Notes under the pieces: model-generated
Told to the model about the DNA's origin: nothing
What the model saw: only the letters and a program-made list of their open reading frames with translations
The model's database searches: none
Shown: piece after piece, positions 50,152 through 57,980 of the stretch
How the letters are laid out: each line of letters opens with the position of its first letter
How positions within the stretch are numbered: position 1 is the first letter of the stretch
Translations under genes and position numbers: made by a program
Source of the DNA: a beta proteobacterium AAP99
GTDB lineage: Bacteria; Pseudomonadota; Gammaproteobacteria; Burkholderiales; Burkholderiaceae_C
Assembly (NCBI GenBank): GCA_001295775.1
Contig: LJIA01000006.1
Coordinates: 294,319-358,318, forward strand
DNA length: 64,000 bases
Direction of reading: 5' to 3'

Positions 50152-50742
50152 ATGCAGCAAACCGCCTCCCCATCCTCATCCCCTACCCAACCAGCGAGTG
50201 CACCGCTCTGGCGCTGCGCTTGCAGCATCGCGTATGAGTGCGTTCTGCTGTTTGGCGTTTACTGGATTGCCGGCTATCTCTATCTGACACTGACACGGCA
50301 GACCTTTCCGCTCGCGTCGCCTCATACGCACTACTTTGCTGCGTACATCGCCGTCACGTTTGCGATCTACTTCGGCTACTTCTGGTCGCGCGGCGGTCAG
50401 ACTGTCGCCATGAAGGCATGGGACGTGCGGCTCGAAACCACGGATGGCCGACGCCTCAGCTGGATGCGCGCAATGGCGCGCTATGCGATCTCCTGGGGAG
50501 CCGCTGTGCTGGTCGCGGCAATTCTGACCTGGGGCCTTCAGCAGCTGGCCGACCCGGCCGCACGTTCGGTGGTGGCGCTTCTGTTTCCGCTTGTGCTGGG
50601 CTGCATTGTGACGGCGGCATTTCTGCAGGCAAGGCTCGGTCGCTCCGGGCAATTTCTGCATGATCAGTGGCTGGGCTTGCGTCTGGTGAGCGCGCCGCTC
50701 AAGCCGAAAGCGTCCAAGGCAGTCGCACCAGAGTCCAACTGA
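50152..50742 (+). CDS. RDD family membrane protein
   Basis: A 196-residue protein with about four membrane helices (near 23-47, 60-80, 105-128 and 140-160) of the RDD family. The first Arg is present (LWRCACSIAYECVLLF) and the Asp positions are partly replaced by Glu. The loop KAWDVRLETTDGRRLSWMRA is the usual RDD connection. Some relatives affect ion balance; function here unknown. It closes the sigma-DUF3619-DUF3106-RDD cluster and is followed by a terminator. Confidence 0.85.
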   Translation: MQQTASPSSSPTQPASAPLWRCACSIAYECVLLFGVYWIAGYLYLTLTRQTFPLASPHTHYFAAYIAVTFAIYFGYFWSRGGQTVAMKAWDVRLETTDGRRLSWMRAMARYAISWGAAVLVAAILTWGLQQLADPAARSVVALLFPLVLGCIVTAAFLQARLGRSGQFLHDQWLGLRLVSAPLKPKASKAVAPESN

Positions 50743-50762
50743 GTCGGTCGCGCACCAAAACA

Positions 50763-50788
50763 AAAGGCCCGGATCGCTCCGGGCCTTT
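50763..50788. terminator. bidirectional terminator between RDD and SWIB genes
   Basis: Perfect 11-bp stem AAAGGCCCGGA / TCCGGGCCTTT with loop TCGC between convergent genes. Confidence 0.92.
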
Positions 50789-50821
50789 GCATCCGCGCCG
50801 CAGCTTGCGCGGCGCTCAGCA

Positions 50822-51256
50822 TCACTTCAGGTGACCGCTGATGATCTTGGTCATCTCGAACATCGAGACTTGTGCCTTCTTGAACAGCTCCTTGAGCTTC
50901 GCGTCGGCATTGATCATGCGCTTATTCACTGCGTCCTGCAGCTTGTTCTTCTTGATGTAGTCCCAGACCTTCTTGGTCACTTCGGTGCGGGGCAGCGGCT
51001 TGTCACCGATGATCGCAGCCAGTGTGGCCGAGGGGGTCATGGCCTTCATGAAGGCTGCGTTGGGGGTGCGCTTCTTCTTGGGTGCTGCGGCCTTCTTTGC
51101 AGGTGCTGCCTTCTTGGCCGGAGCCTTCTTGGCTGGAGCGGCCTTCTTTGCAGGTGCTGCCTTCTTGGCCGGAGCCTTCTTGGCCGGAGCGGCCTTCTTG
51201 GCGGGTGCAGCCTTCTTGGCCGGGGCCTTCTTGGCGGCTTTCTTTGCAGTTGCCAT
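50822..51256 (-). CDS. histone H1-like protein with SWIB/MDM2 domain
   Basis: A 144-residue protein with two parts. Residues 2-62 are Lys/Ala/Pro repeats (AKKAPAKKAAPAKK units), like the H1-type nucleoid tails of betaproteobacteria and chlamydiae. Residues of about 65-144 form a SWIB domain (PSATLAAIIGDKPLPRTEVT, then VWDYIKKNKLQD). AAGGAG precedes ATG 51256. It probably binds DNA and condenses or marks chromatin; target unknown. The repetitive tail is prone to length changes. Confidence 0.92.
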   Translation of the reverse strand: MATAKKAAKKAPAKKAAPAKKAAPAKKAPAKKAAPAKKAAPAKKAPAKKAAPAKKAAAPKKKRTPNAAFMKAMTPSATLAAIIGDKPLPRTEVTKKVWDYIKKNKLQDAVNKRMINADAKLKELFKKAQVSMFEMTKIISGHLK

Positions 51257-51543
51257 GCGTATCTCCTTGAGTTGGGGCATGCATTACCCCAGGGATTGAT
51301 GAGCTCATCGCAGGGCCACACCGCAATCCGCGAACTGCTTCCCGGTGCTGCGGAATACCCCCGCGCGACGAAGACTACAGCGATTGCTCTAGAGAGAAAA
51401 CAACTTTTCCCTCTGAGGCACCAGCCAAAGAACCACCGCGTTGCGAAATTGCAGCGTCTTTCACCCTAGCAATGAAGCGCCAAGCGCCCGTGGATGCGCA
51501 GAGTCAGACAGCGAGCGCGCGCCGACAGGACGCCCGCGGTGGT

Positions 51544-52128
51544 TCAGAGGCTGTCTTCGAGAGCGACGACCGCCTCTTCAACCCGACGGTGCAGCGTCTC
51601 AGCATCTGCCGAGTTGACCAGGTGAACATCGGCGATGGCGATCGGGCCACCCTTGTCGAGGTTCTTGATCTCGAAGTAGTCGCGCTGATCGATCTGCTCG
51701 GGGGTCAGCGGTCGCACCGGGCGAGCAGCCAGTCGCTCGTAGCGCAGCGCCCGTGGCGTATGGATCGCGATGAGTTTTAGCCGGCTGCCCAGGCGCTCCC
51801 GCAGCAACTCATACTCGGCAAAGCTGTACAGACCGTCCACCGCGACCTTAGCGCCTTGCGCCTGCACGCGCTCGATCTCGGGGAGCTTGAGGATGGCCAT
51901 GGCGGCCATGCCATGCTGGCGACGCAGATCCTCCCGAACTTCACGCTCGTTCTCCGCCGTGACTTCGAGCCCGCGACGACGCACCTCCTCCAGTACGGCG
52001 CCTCCAAAGTACACGACCGTGTAGCCGAGCGCCTGCAGCACCTTGCCGGCCTCGGACTTGCCTGAGCCTGCCAGCCCGACAAGTGCGATGACTGGTGAAT
52101 CAGTTCGATCGGAACGGAGTGCACTCAC
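51544..52128 (-). CDS. UPF0200-like (archaeal-type) P-loop nucleotide kinase
   Basis: A 194-residue P-loop protein. The P-loop GLAGSGKS is at 18-25. The rest follows the pattern of archaeal UPF0200 proteins: an acceptor-side VVYFGGAVLEEVRRRGLEVT, a helix pair, the strand VAVDGLYSFAEYELLRERLG with its acidic residue, IAIHTPRALRYERL with two Arg, and a DYFEIKNL/IADVHLVNSAD end. The reaction is unknown; adenylate-kinase or dephospho-CoA-kinase chemistry is possible. It starts at GTG 52128, overlapping the aroA stop by 4 bp (GTGA), so it is coupled to aroA. Cmk is normally found at this place and this is not a Cmk: the usual DGPSGxGK start is absent. Confidence 0.82.
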   Translation of the reverse strand: MSALRSDRTDSPVIALVGLAGSGKSEAGKVLQALGYTVVYFGGAVLEEVRRRGLEVTAENEREVREDLRRQHGMAAMAILKLPEIERVQAQGAKVAVDGLYSFAEYELLRERLGSRLKLIAIHTPRALRYERLAARPVRPLTPEQIDQRDYFEIKNLDKGGPIAIADVHLVNSADAETLHRRVEEAVVALEDSL

Positions 52129-53408
52129 TGGATCACCTTTGCCATGTCGTCGAAGAATGCGGGGTAGGTCTTCGCCGTACAGCCGGGTTCTACAATGACC
52201 ACCGGCGACGCGAAGCGGACCAGCGAAAAGCTCATCGCCATGCGATGGTCGTCGTAAGTGGCAATCTCGGCACGCTTGACCTGCTTCGGCGGCAGGATGC
52301 TGAGCCAATCCGTGCCCTCTTCGACCTCGGCGCCACACTTGCGCAGCTCGGTCGCCATGGCGGCAAGTCGATCGGTCTCCTTGACGCGCCACGAACCGAT
52401 GTTGCGCAGACGACAGGGGCCGTCCGCATACAGAGCAACGACTGCGGCCGTCATGGCAGCATCAGGGATCGTGTTGAAGTCTTCATCGAACGCGCGAACC
52501 GGGCCTGCCCGCCGCGTTTCGATCCAGTCCGGCCCCCATTGAACTTGCGCTCCCACTCGGCCCAGAAAATGTGCAAATCCGATGTCACCCTGCAAGCTGG
52601 TGTCGCCCACGCCTTCCACGCGCACCGGCCCATCACCCAGCAACCCGGCTGCCAGGAAGTACGACGCGCTGGACGCGTCGCTCTCGACCGTGTAGTCACC
52701 TGGAGAGCGATAGTGGCTGCCCGCGGGGATCACAAACTCGCGATAGCCATCGCGGCGAACGGTCACTCCGAAGCGCTCCATCAAACCCAGTGTCATGTCC
52801 ACGTAGGGCTTGGAGATCAGATCTCCGTCCACCTCGATGCAAAAGTCGCCAGTACCTGCTGCGATCGGGCCGACTTGCAGCAAGCCGGTAAGGAATTGGC
52901 TCGACGCAGCGCCCTTCACGCGCGTGCGAATGCCTCCGGCTGCCGGCACTCGCCCGCGAAGGACCAAGGGCGGGTAGCCCGCTGCGCCTTCAAAGACCAC
53001 CTGCGCCCCGACGCCGGCAAGCGCGTCCGTCAGATCCCCGATCGGGCGCTCGTGCATCCGTGGGACACCGTGCAATCGCCACGCACCGGGCATGAAGGCC
53101 AACACCGCCGCCAAGGTCCGGATCGACAGCCCGGAGTTGCCCACAAAGATGTCAGCCTCGCGCGCAGCAAACGGCGCGTTGCCGACTACGCGCCAGCGTC
53201 GATCTCCAAGATCCTCGAGGCTCACGCCCAGTTGAGCAAGCGCGCCCAGCATGACTCGCGCGTCATCCGAATCGAGGACGTTCGACAGCAGCGTTGTGCC
53301 TTCGGACAGCGCGGCAAGCATGAGCGCGCGAATGGTCAGGCTCTTGGAACCTGGCAGTTTGACGGTGCCGGCGCAATTGCTGGCCCGATCGAGCTCGAGT
53401 CGATCCAT
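52125..53408 (-). CDS. aroA: 3-phosphoshikimate 1-carboxyvinyltransferase (EPSP synthase)
   Basis: Joins phosphoenolpyruvate to shikimate-3-phosphate in the shikimate pathway. The 427 residues match class I length. The substrate motif VKLPGSKSLTIRAL and EKETDR-like VKETDRLAAMATELR are present. The usual PEP loop GNAGTAMRPL reads GNSGLSIRTL (residues 91-99): the E. coli Thr97 and Pro101 equivalents are Leu94 and Thr98. ATG 53408 is 5 bp after the tyrA stop. It ends overlapping the UPF0200-like gene. Confidence 0.95.
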   Translation of the reverse strand: MDRLELDRASNCAGTVKLPGSKSLTIRALMLAALSEGTTLLSNVLDSDDARVMLGALAQLGVSLEDLGDRRWRVVGNAPFAAREADIFVGNSGLSIRTLAAVLAFMPGAWRLHGVPRMHERPIGDLTDALAGVGAQVVFEGAAGYPPLVLRGRVPAAGGIRTRVKGAASSQFLTGLLQVGPIAAGTGDFCIEVDGDLISKPYVDMTLGLMERFGVTVRRDGYREFVIPAGSHYRSPGDYTVESDASSASYFLAAGLLGDGPVRVEGVGDTSLQGDIGFAHFLGRVGAQVQWGPDWIETRRAGPVRAFDEDFNTIPDAAMTAAVVALYADGPCRLRNIGSWRVKETDRLAAMATELRKCGAEVEEGTDWLSILPPKQVKRAEIATYDDHRMAMSFSLVRFASPVVIVEPGCTAKTYPAFFDDMAKVIQ

Positions 53409-53413
53409 GGAGT

Positions 53414-54310
53414 TCAGTTGAGTTGTGTGTGCGCCGCGCGGCGCGCATTCGAAGCGGCAGCGATCCATTCCAGCAGTGCCGAGGCATCGCCCTGTGCAAT
53501 CAGAGTTCGAGCCTGTGCCAATTGCGCCTCGAAGCCGGAAAGCCAAGCCAGCACTTCGGCACGGTTTGAGAGCAAAGCCTCCGTCCAGAGCTGAGGGTCT
53601 CCGCCAGCGATACGCGAGAAGTCTCGGAAGCCTGGCCCTGCGAACCCCAAGGCGGTTCGCCCTGAGGGGTGGTCGATCAATTGGTTCATGGCCGCGAATG
53701 CGAGCAGATGCGGCAGATGGCTGACCGCAGCAAAAACAGCGTCATGCTCGTCCGAAGGCATCTGGACGACGCGGCTACCCATGGCCGTCCAGAGCTCCGC
53801 CACGCGTGCGGCCGCGCGCGCATCAGTCTCGACCAGGGGGCAAAGCACCGTCGTGCGGCCGGCAAACAGGTTCGCGGCAGCCGCTGCAGGTCCGCTGGCG
53901 TCACTGCCGGCGATCGGGTGGGCGGGTACAAACCGGTGCAGCTCATTCGCGCTGAGCAGGCGGCGCGCGGCCGCGCAGAGGTCCGCCTTCGTGGAACTCA
54001 CATCCGTCAGCACAGCATCCGCACTGAGCCAATCGGTGACGCGCTCCAGCAGCGCTGCATTGCGCAGGACGGGCGCCGCGAGGATGACCAGGTCGCAACC
54101 TCGCAGGCTGGATGGCTCGTCAGACACGGTGTCCACCAATCCGCGAGCGAGCGCCAGTTCGCGGGACGCGGCGGCAGGTTCGACACCGTGAACATGATCT
54201 GCCAGCCCGTTCGCGCGCAGTGCTGCGCCCACGGAGCCGCCGATCAAGCCGACGCCGACGATGCCGACGCAGCGCCAGCGGGGCGACTCAGAAAGCGCAA
54301 CGCCACTCAA
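53414..54310 (-). CDS. tyrA: prephenate dehydrogenase
   Basis: Oxidatively decarboxylates prephenate to 4-hydroxyphenylpyruvate for tyrosine (298 residues, single-domain type without chorismate mutase). NAD motif GIVGVGLIGGSVG near residue 12; FVPAHPIAGSDASG and SHLPHLLAFA carry the catalytic and substrate His residues. No ATG exists near the start, so TTG 54310, with AGG eight bases upstream, is the best start. Between hisC (17 bp) and aroA (5 bp). Confidence 0.93.
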   Translation of the reverse strand: MSGVALSESPRWRCVGIVGVGLIGGSVGAALRANGLADHVHGVEPAAASRELALARGLVDTVSDEPSSLRGCDLVILAAPVLRNAALLERVTDWLSADAVLTDVSSTKADLCAAARRLLSANELHRFVPAHPIAGSDASGPAAAAANLFAGRTTVLCPLVETDARAAARVAELWTAMGSRVVQMPSDEHDAVFAAVSHLPHLLAFAAMNQLIDHPSGRTALGFAGPGFRDFSRIAGGDPQLWTEALLSNRAEVLAWLSGFEAQLAQARTLIAQGDASALLEWIAAASNARRAAHTQLN

Positions 54311-54327
54311 GTGTCCGACCTGCCTGC

Positions 54328-55479
54328 TCAAGCCAGCGCCGCCCGCAGCGCGTGCAGGAAGCGCGTGTTTTCCTCCGGCAAGCCGATGGACACGCGAATC
54401 CACTGCGGCAGACCGTAGTTGCCGACTGGCCGCACGATCACACCCAGCTTGAGCAAGGCCTGGTTCACGCGAGAACCCGCGCTGGCATCCTCGCCGACCT
54501 TGAACAGGATGAAGTTGCCGAAGCTTGGCACCCACTGCAGACCCAGGTCGGTCAGCGCATCGCCGATCTGCTTGAGGCCTGCCCGGTTCAATTCGTAGCT
54601 GCGCGAAAGAAATGCCTCGTCCGCCAGGGCAGCAACCGCCGCCGCCTGCGCCAGTGAGTTGACGTTGAAGGGCTGGCGGATCCGGTTGAGCAGGCCTGTC
54701 ACCTCGGGCTGCGCCAACCCGTAGCCAACGCGCAGACCTGCCAGTCCATAGGCCTTGGAGAACGTGCGCGAAATCAGCAGGTTGGGATAGCGCTCGACCC
54801 AGCGCGCGGTGTCTACGCGCAGTTCGGGCGGCAGGTACTCGTTGTAGGCCTCGTCCAGCACGCAGACGACGTGACTGGGCAGCGCCCTCAGGAACTGCTC
54901 GATTTCTGCATACGGCAGGAAGGTGCCGGTCGGGTTGTTGGGATTCGCGATGAAGACCAGGTGCGTATCAGGCGTCACGGCGGCGAGCATGGCCTGCAGA
55001 TCATGGCCATGGTCCTTGGCGGGCGTGACGATGGCCGTGGCGCCGACGGCCTGCGTCGCCAGTTCATAGACGGCAAAGGAGTACTGCGAGTAGATCGCGC
55101 ACTTTCCCGGCTCAAGGAACGCATGCGCGGCCATCTCCAGAATGTCATTGCTGCCATTGCCCAGAGTGATCCAGTCCATCGGCAGACCGAAGCGCCTGGA
55201 CAGCGCCTCTTTCAGGGCAAATCCGTTTGCATCCGGATAGCGTCCCAAATCGGATGCCGCACGGGCCAGCGCCTCGCGCGCAGAAGCCGGCATGCCCAGC
55301 GGATTCTCGTTGCTGGCGAGCTTCACGATCGTCTCGGGTGCGAGGCCCAGTTCGCGGGCAACGTCCTCGATCGGCTTGCCGGCCACATACGGGCTGATCG
55401 CGCGCACCCAGCTGGGCGAAGGCGCCTGGAAGGCGGGCAGGGAGGACGCCTTGTCGGCGGCAACAGTCGCTTGCGTCAT
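54328..55479 (-). CDS. hisC: histidinol-phosphate/aromatic aminotransferase
   Basis: PLP aminotransferase of fold type I (383 residues). In this position, next to tyrA and pheA, it may transaminate aromatic keto acids as well as imidazole acetol phosphate; the sequence alone does not decide. Opening KLASNENPLGMP; PNNPTG; the PLP Lys in SRTFSKAYGLAG (about residue 242); Arg in WIRVSIG. ATG 55479 (MTQATVAADKASS) is used. Confidence 0.93.
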   Translation of the reverse strand: MTQATVAADKASSLPAFQAPSPSWVRAISPYVAGKPIEDVARELGLAPETIVKLASNENPLGMPASAREALARAASDLGRYPDANGFALKEALSRRFGLPMDWITLGNGSNDILEMAAHAFLEPGKCAIYSQYSFAVYELATQAVGATAIVTPAKDHGHDLQAMLAAVTPDTHLVFIANPNNPTGTFLPYAEIEQFLRALPSHVVCVLDEAYNEYLPPELRVDTARWVERYPNLLISRTFSKAYGLAGLRVGYGLAQPEVTGLLNRIRQPFNVNSLAQAAAVAALADEAFLSRSYELNRAGLKQIGDALTDLGLQWVPSFGNFILFKVGEDASAGSRVNQALLKLGVIVRPVGNYGLPQWIRVSIGLPEENTRFLHALRAALA

Positions 55480-55670
55480 GCGTTGAACTTCATGAATTGA
55501 GAGATGACGATGCTCGCCGCGGCGCACAACTCGCGCGCTGGTCCGGCTTGCATGAGCCCTTGAAGCGGCTTGCCACGAGAAAAATCACCGCCGCTCGCTC
55601 GCGAGAGTGTAGCGACGTGGGTAGAGCACCACACGTGAAGGCAGGTCCGCCGCCCCACAGTTCGCCGCGC

Positions 55671-55684
55671 TTGACTCAGGTCAA
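55671..55684 (+). promoter_or_regulatory. FNR/ANR-like box 1 upstream of ompW
   Basis: TTGACTCAGGTCAA, a perfect TTGAC-N4-GTCAA dyad, close to the FNR consensus TTGAT-N4-ATCAA. About 215 bp before the ompW start. Confidence 0.6.
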
Positions 55685-55721
55685 GCATGTCCGACGCGCC
55701 GCGGACGGGTCCGATCGCAGC

Positions 55722-55735
55722 TTGAGCGAGGTCAA
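55722..55735 (+). promoter_or_regulatory. FNR/ANR-like box 2 upstream of ompW
   Basis: TTGAGCGAGGTCAA, 51 bp downstream of box 1 with the same half sites except one base. In E. coli ompW is controlled by FNR, which makes the pair more credible. Confidence 0.55.
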
Positions 55736-55898
55736 TGGATCGGCCGCACCGCAGCCCAGAATGACTTCACCCGGCACACGCAAAGCAAAAACGCTCCGCG
55801 CATGCATCCAGGCGACCTCACTGCCAGCCTCAGAAGTCGTGCGAGCAGCTGCGCCACCGGTGTGCGCCGACCCTGTCAATCCAAGAAAGGACCCTTCC

Positions 55899-56516
55899 AT
55901 GTCTATTCGCACTTCCCGCCTTGTCGCTGCCGCCCTCGCCACCGTCTGCTCGCTTGCTGCCACGCAGGCGCTGGCGGACGACTCGGGCTGGCTGATTCGC
56001 GGCCGTGTGCTGAACATGAATGTGAAGAACGGCCAGGCCGACGGCCTTGAGCGCAACGTGGGCGCTCGCGTTGAAGCGAACAACAAGACGTTCCCGGAAG
56101 TCGACTTCACGTACTTCTTCGACAAGAACTTCGCCATCGAGACGATCCTGACCTACCCGCAGAAGCACGACATCTCCGCGGGCGGCACCAAGATCGGCAC
56201 ACTCAAGCATCTGCCGCCGACGGTCACCGCGCAGTACCACTTCGATCTCGGTGGCATCAAGCCGTATGTGGGCGCCGGCGTGAACTACACGCGCTTCATG
56301 AGCGTCGATCTGCCCCCGGGGCTCTCGGTCAAGAAGTCGAGCACGGGCCTTGCCGCCCAGATCGGCGCAGACTTCGCCATCGACAAGAAGTGGTCGGTGA
56401 ACGTGGATCTCAAGTACGTGCAGATCGACACGGACATCAAGGCGGCCGGAACCAAGGTCGGCACGCTGAAAATTGACCCGACCTTGTTCTCCGTCGGGGT
56501 CGGCTACCGCTTCTGA
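55899..56516 (+). CDS. ompW: outer membrane protein OmpW
   Basis: An 8-strand beta-barrel outer membrane protein (205 residues; E. coli OmpW is 212) thought to pass small hydrophobic molecules. Signal peptide MSIRTSRLVAAALATVCSLA (cleavage near ALADD), then GWLIRGRVLNMN; PTVTAQYHFDLGGIKPYVGAGVNYTRF in two parts; and the usual end VGVGYRF. The start is ATG 55899 with AAAGGA about nine bases upstream. It is oriented against the flanking aromatic genes, so it is inserted into that block. Confidence 0.95.
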   Translation: MSIRTSRLVAAALATVCSLAATQALADDSGWLIRGRVLNMNVKNGQADGLERNVGARVEANNKTFPEVDFTYFFDKNFAIETILTYPQKHDISAGGTKIGTLKHLPPTVTAQYHFDLGGIKPYVGAGVNYTRFMSVDLPPGLSVKKSSTGLAAQIGADFAIDKKWSVNVDLKYVQIDTDIKAAGTKVGTLKIDPTLFSVGVGYRF

Positions 56517-56602
56517 GCTCCTTCGCAAGTCGCCGGAGACGAGATCCGGCGAGCCTTTTGCCGGCCGAGCGCAGGACCCTCCTGCCCTGCCGTTGGCCCA
56601 TC

Positions 56603-56635
56603 GGCCCGAGCCTGAGCAGCTCGGGCCGCTTTTTC
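56603..56635 (+). terminator. terminator of ompW
   Basis: Stem GGCCCGAG / CTCGGGCC with loop CCTGAGCAG followed by GCTTTTTCTC. Confidence 0.9.
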
Positions 56636-56642
56636 TCTGCGC

Positions 56643-57740
56643 TCAGGCCTTGACCGGGTAAGAGCCCAGCAGCTTGAAGAATGCCGTCCGTGTACGCAGC
56701 GCCTCGAGCGCCGCGGCGATGCGGGGCTCGAGCTGGTGGCCAGCCACATCGATGTAGAAGTAGTACTCCCACTGGCCGGTGCGCGCCGGGCGCGACTCGA
56801 AACGTGTCATCGACACACCATGCTCGGCAAGGGGTGCGAGCATGTCGTACACCGCGCCCGGACGGTTGGGCACCGAGAGAATCAGGCTGGTGTGATCGGC
56901 CCCGCTGGGCTGAGTCTGCAGTCGGCCGATCACCTGGAAGCGCGTCCGATTGTGCGGGTCGTCCTGGATGGCCTGCGCCACAGGCTTCAGCCCATAGCGC
57001 GCTGCAGCACCGATGCCTGCGATCGCTGCCAGCTTCGGCGTTTGCGCAGCGGCCTGCGCCGCGGCACCGTTGCTGGCGGCCGCAACGCGCACGAGCTGCG
57101 GCGCGTGCGCCGACAGCCACGCCTGGCACTGGGCCAGCGCCTGGGGGTGAGCCGCCACCTCCGTCACGCCGTCCAAGGTTCCAGTACGCGTCAGCAGACA
57201 GTGCTCGATCGGGAGCGCGAGCTCGGCACAGATGGACAGGCTGCTGCCCAGCAGGAGATCCAGCGTGCGGTTGACTGACCCTTCCGTGCTGTTTTCCACC
57301 GGTACTACACCGAATCCGGCACCACCCGCCTCCACCGACCGAAACACCTCATCAATGCTGGCGCAGGGCTGGGTCTCGATCTGTGAACCGAACTGCGCCA
57401 ATGCCGCAGCCTCGCTGAAGGTGCCCTCAGGGCCGAGGTAGGCCACGGACAGTGGGGCTTCCAGGGCTCGGCAGGCGCTCATGAGTTCGAGCCAGACGGC
57501 ACGGATGCTCTCCGCTGGCAGCGGGCCGGCGTTGGTCTGCGCGAGCCGTGCGAGCACCTGCGCCTCGCGCTCCGGGCGGTAGACCGGTTCGCCGCGCGCA
57601 TGCTTGACGCGCCCCACTTCCTGCGCAAGTCGCGCGCGCTCGCTGATCAGATGAAGCAGCTGGCTGTCGATGTCGTCGATGCGCCGACGCAGGGGTGCCA
57701 GCGCACTTTCGTCCTTCGCGGTCGGCTGTTCGGAGGGCAT
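56643..57740 (-). CDS. pheA: bifunctional chorismate mutase/prephenate dehydratase (P-protein)
   Basis: Makes phenylpyruvate from chorismate for phenylalanine (365 residues). Chorismate mutase domain at about 15-95 (RRRIDDIDSQLLHLISERA, then RPEREAQVL); dehydratase domain (about 97-275) with YLGPEGTFSEAA and the catalytic TRF (RTRFQVIG); ACT domain (about 285-360) with ESRP, the Phe-binding motif. ATG 57740 is chosen; GTG 57755 is five codons earlier. The reading frame stays open through repeat copy G upstream, which is a trap for automatic start calling. Confidence 0.95.
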   Translation of the reverse strand: MPSEQPTAKDESALAPLRRRIDDIDSQLLHLISERARLAQEVGRVKHARGEPVYRPEREAQVLARLAQTNAGPLPAESIRAVWLELMSACRALEAPLSVAYLGPEGTFSEAAALAQFGSQIETQPCASIDEVFRSVEAGGAGFGVVPVENSTEGSVNRTLDLLLGSSLSICAELALPIEHCLLTRTGTLDGVTEVAAHPQALAQCQAWLSAHAPQLVRVAAASNGAAAQAAAQTPKLAAIAGIGAAARYGLKPVAQAIQDDPHNRTRFQVIGRLQTQPSGADHTSLILSVPNRPGAVYDMLAPLAEHGVSMTRFESRPARTGQWEYYFYIDVAGHQLEPRIAAALEALRTRTAFFKLLGSYPVKA

Positions 57741-57858
57741 GGGCTTGGTAGACACGTAGACACTCAAGATTCGGTTGGACAGGCTGCAGCGCAAATGTAC
57801 GAAGTTGGCCTGATCGGCAAGCGGCGCAGAGCGCATCCAACCCGGGAACCGAGGGTCA

Positions 57859-57939
57859 GATCCAGCATTCATGCGCCTCTTCAGGCAAAAGTGGCTGGAG
57901 AACCGCGCCAGACAAGCGGAAAGCCTTTCTGGCTGGATC
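57859..57939 (-). repeat. dispersed palindromic repeat, copy G (inverted)
   Basis: On the minus strand it has GGCTTTCCGCTTGTCTGG, GCGGTTCTCCAGCC and GCATGAATGCTGGATC, matching copies A and C. Ends form GATCCAG/CTGGATC. It sits between serC and pheA. Confidence 0.8.
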
Positions 57940-57980
57940 AAACCGTTGCCCCGTGGATCGCACGCTGGCCGTCGAGCGAC

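Larger units (their letters stand above)
55480..55898. other. divergent intergenic region hisC / ompW
   Basis: About 420 bp without a credible gene. It contains two FNR-like boxes (55671-55684 and 55722-55735) on the ompW side. Confidence 0.6.
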
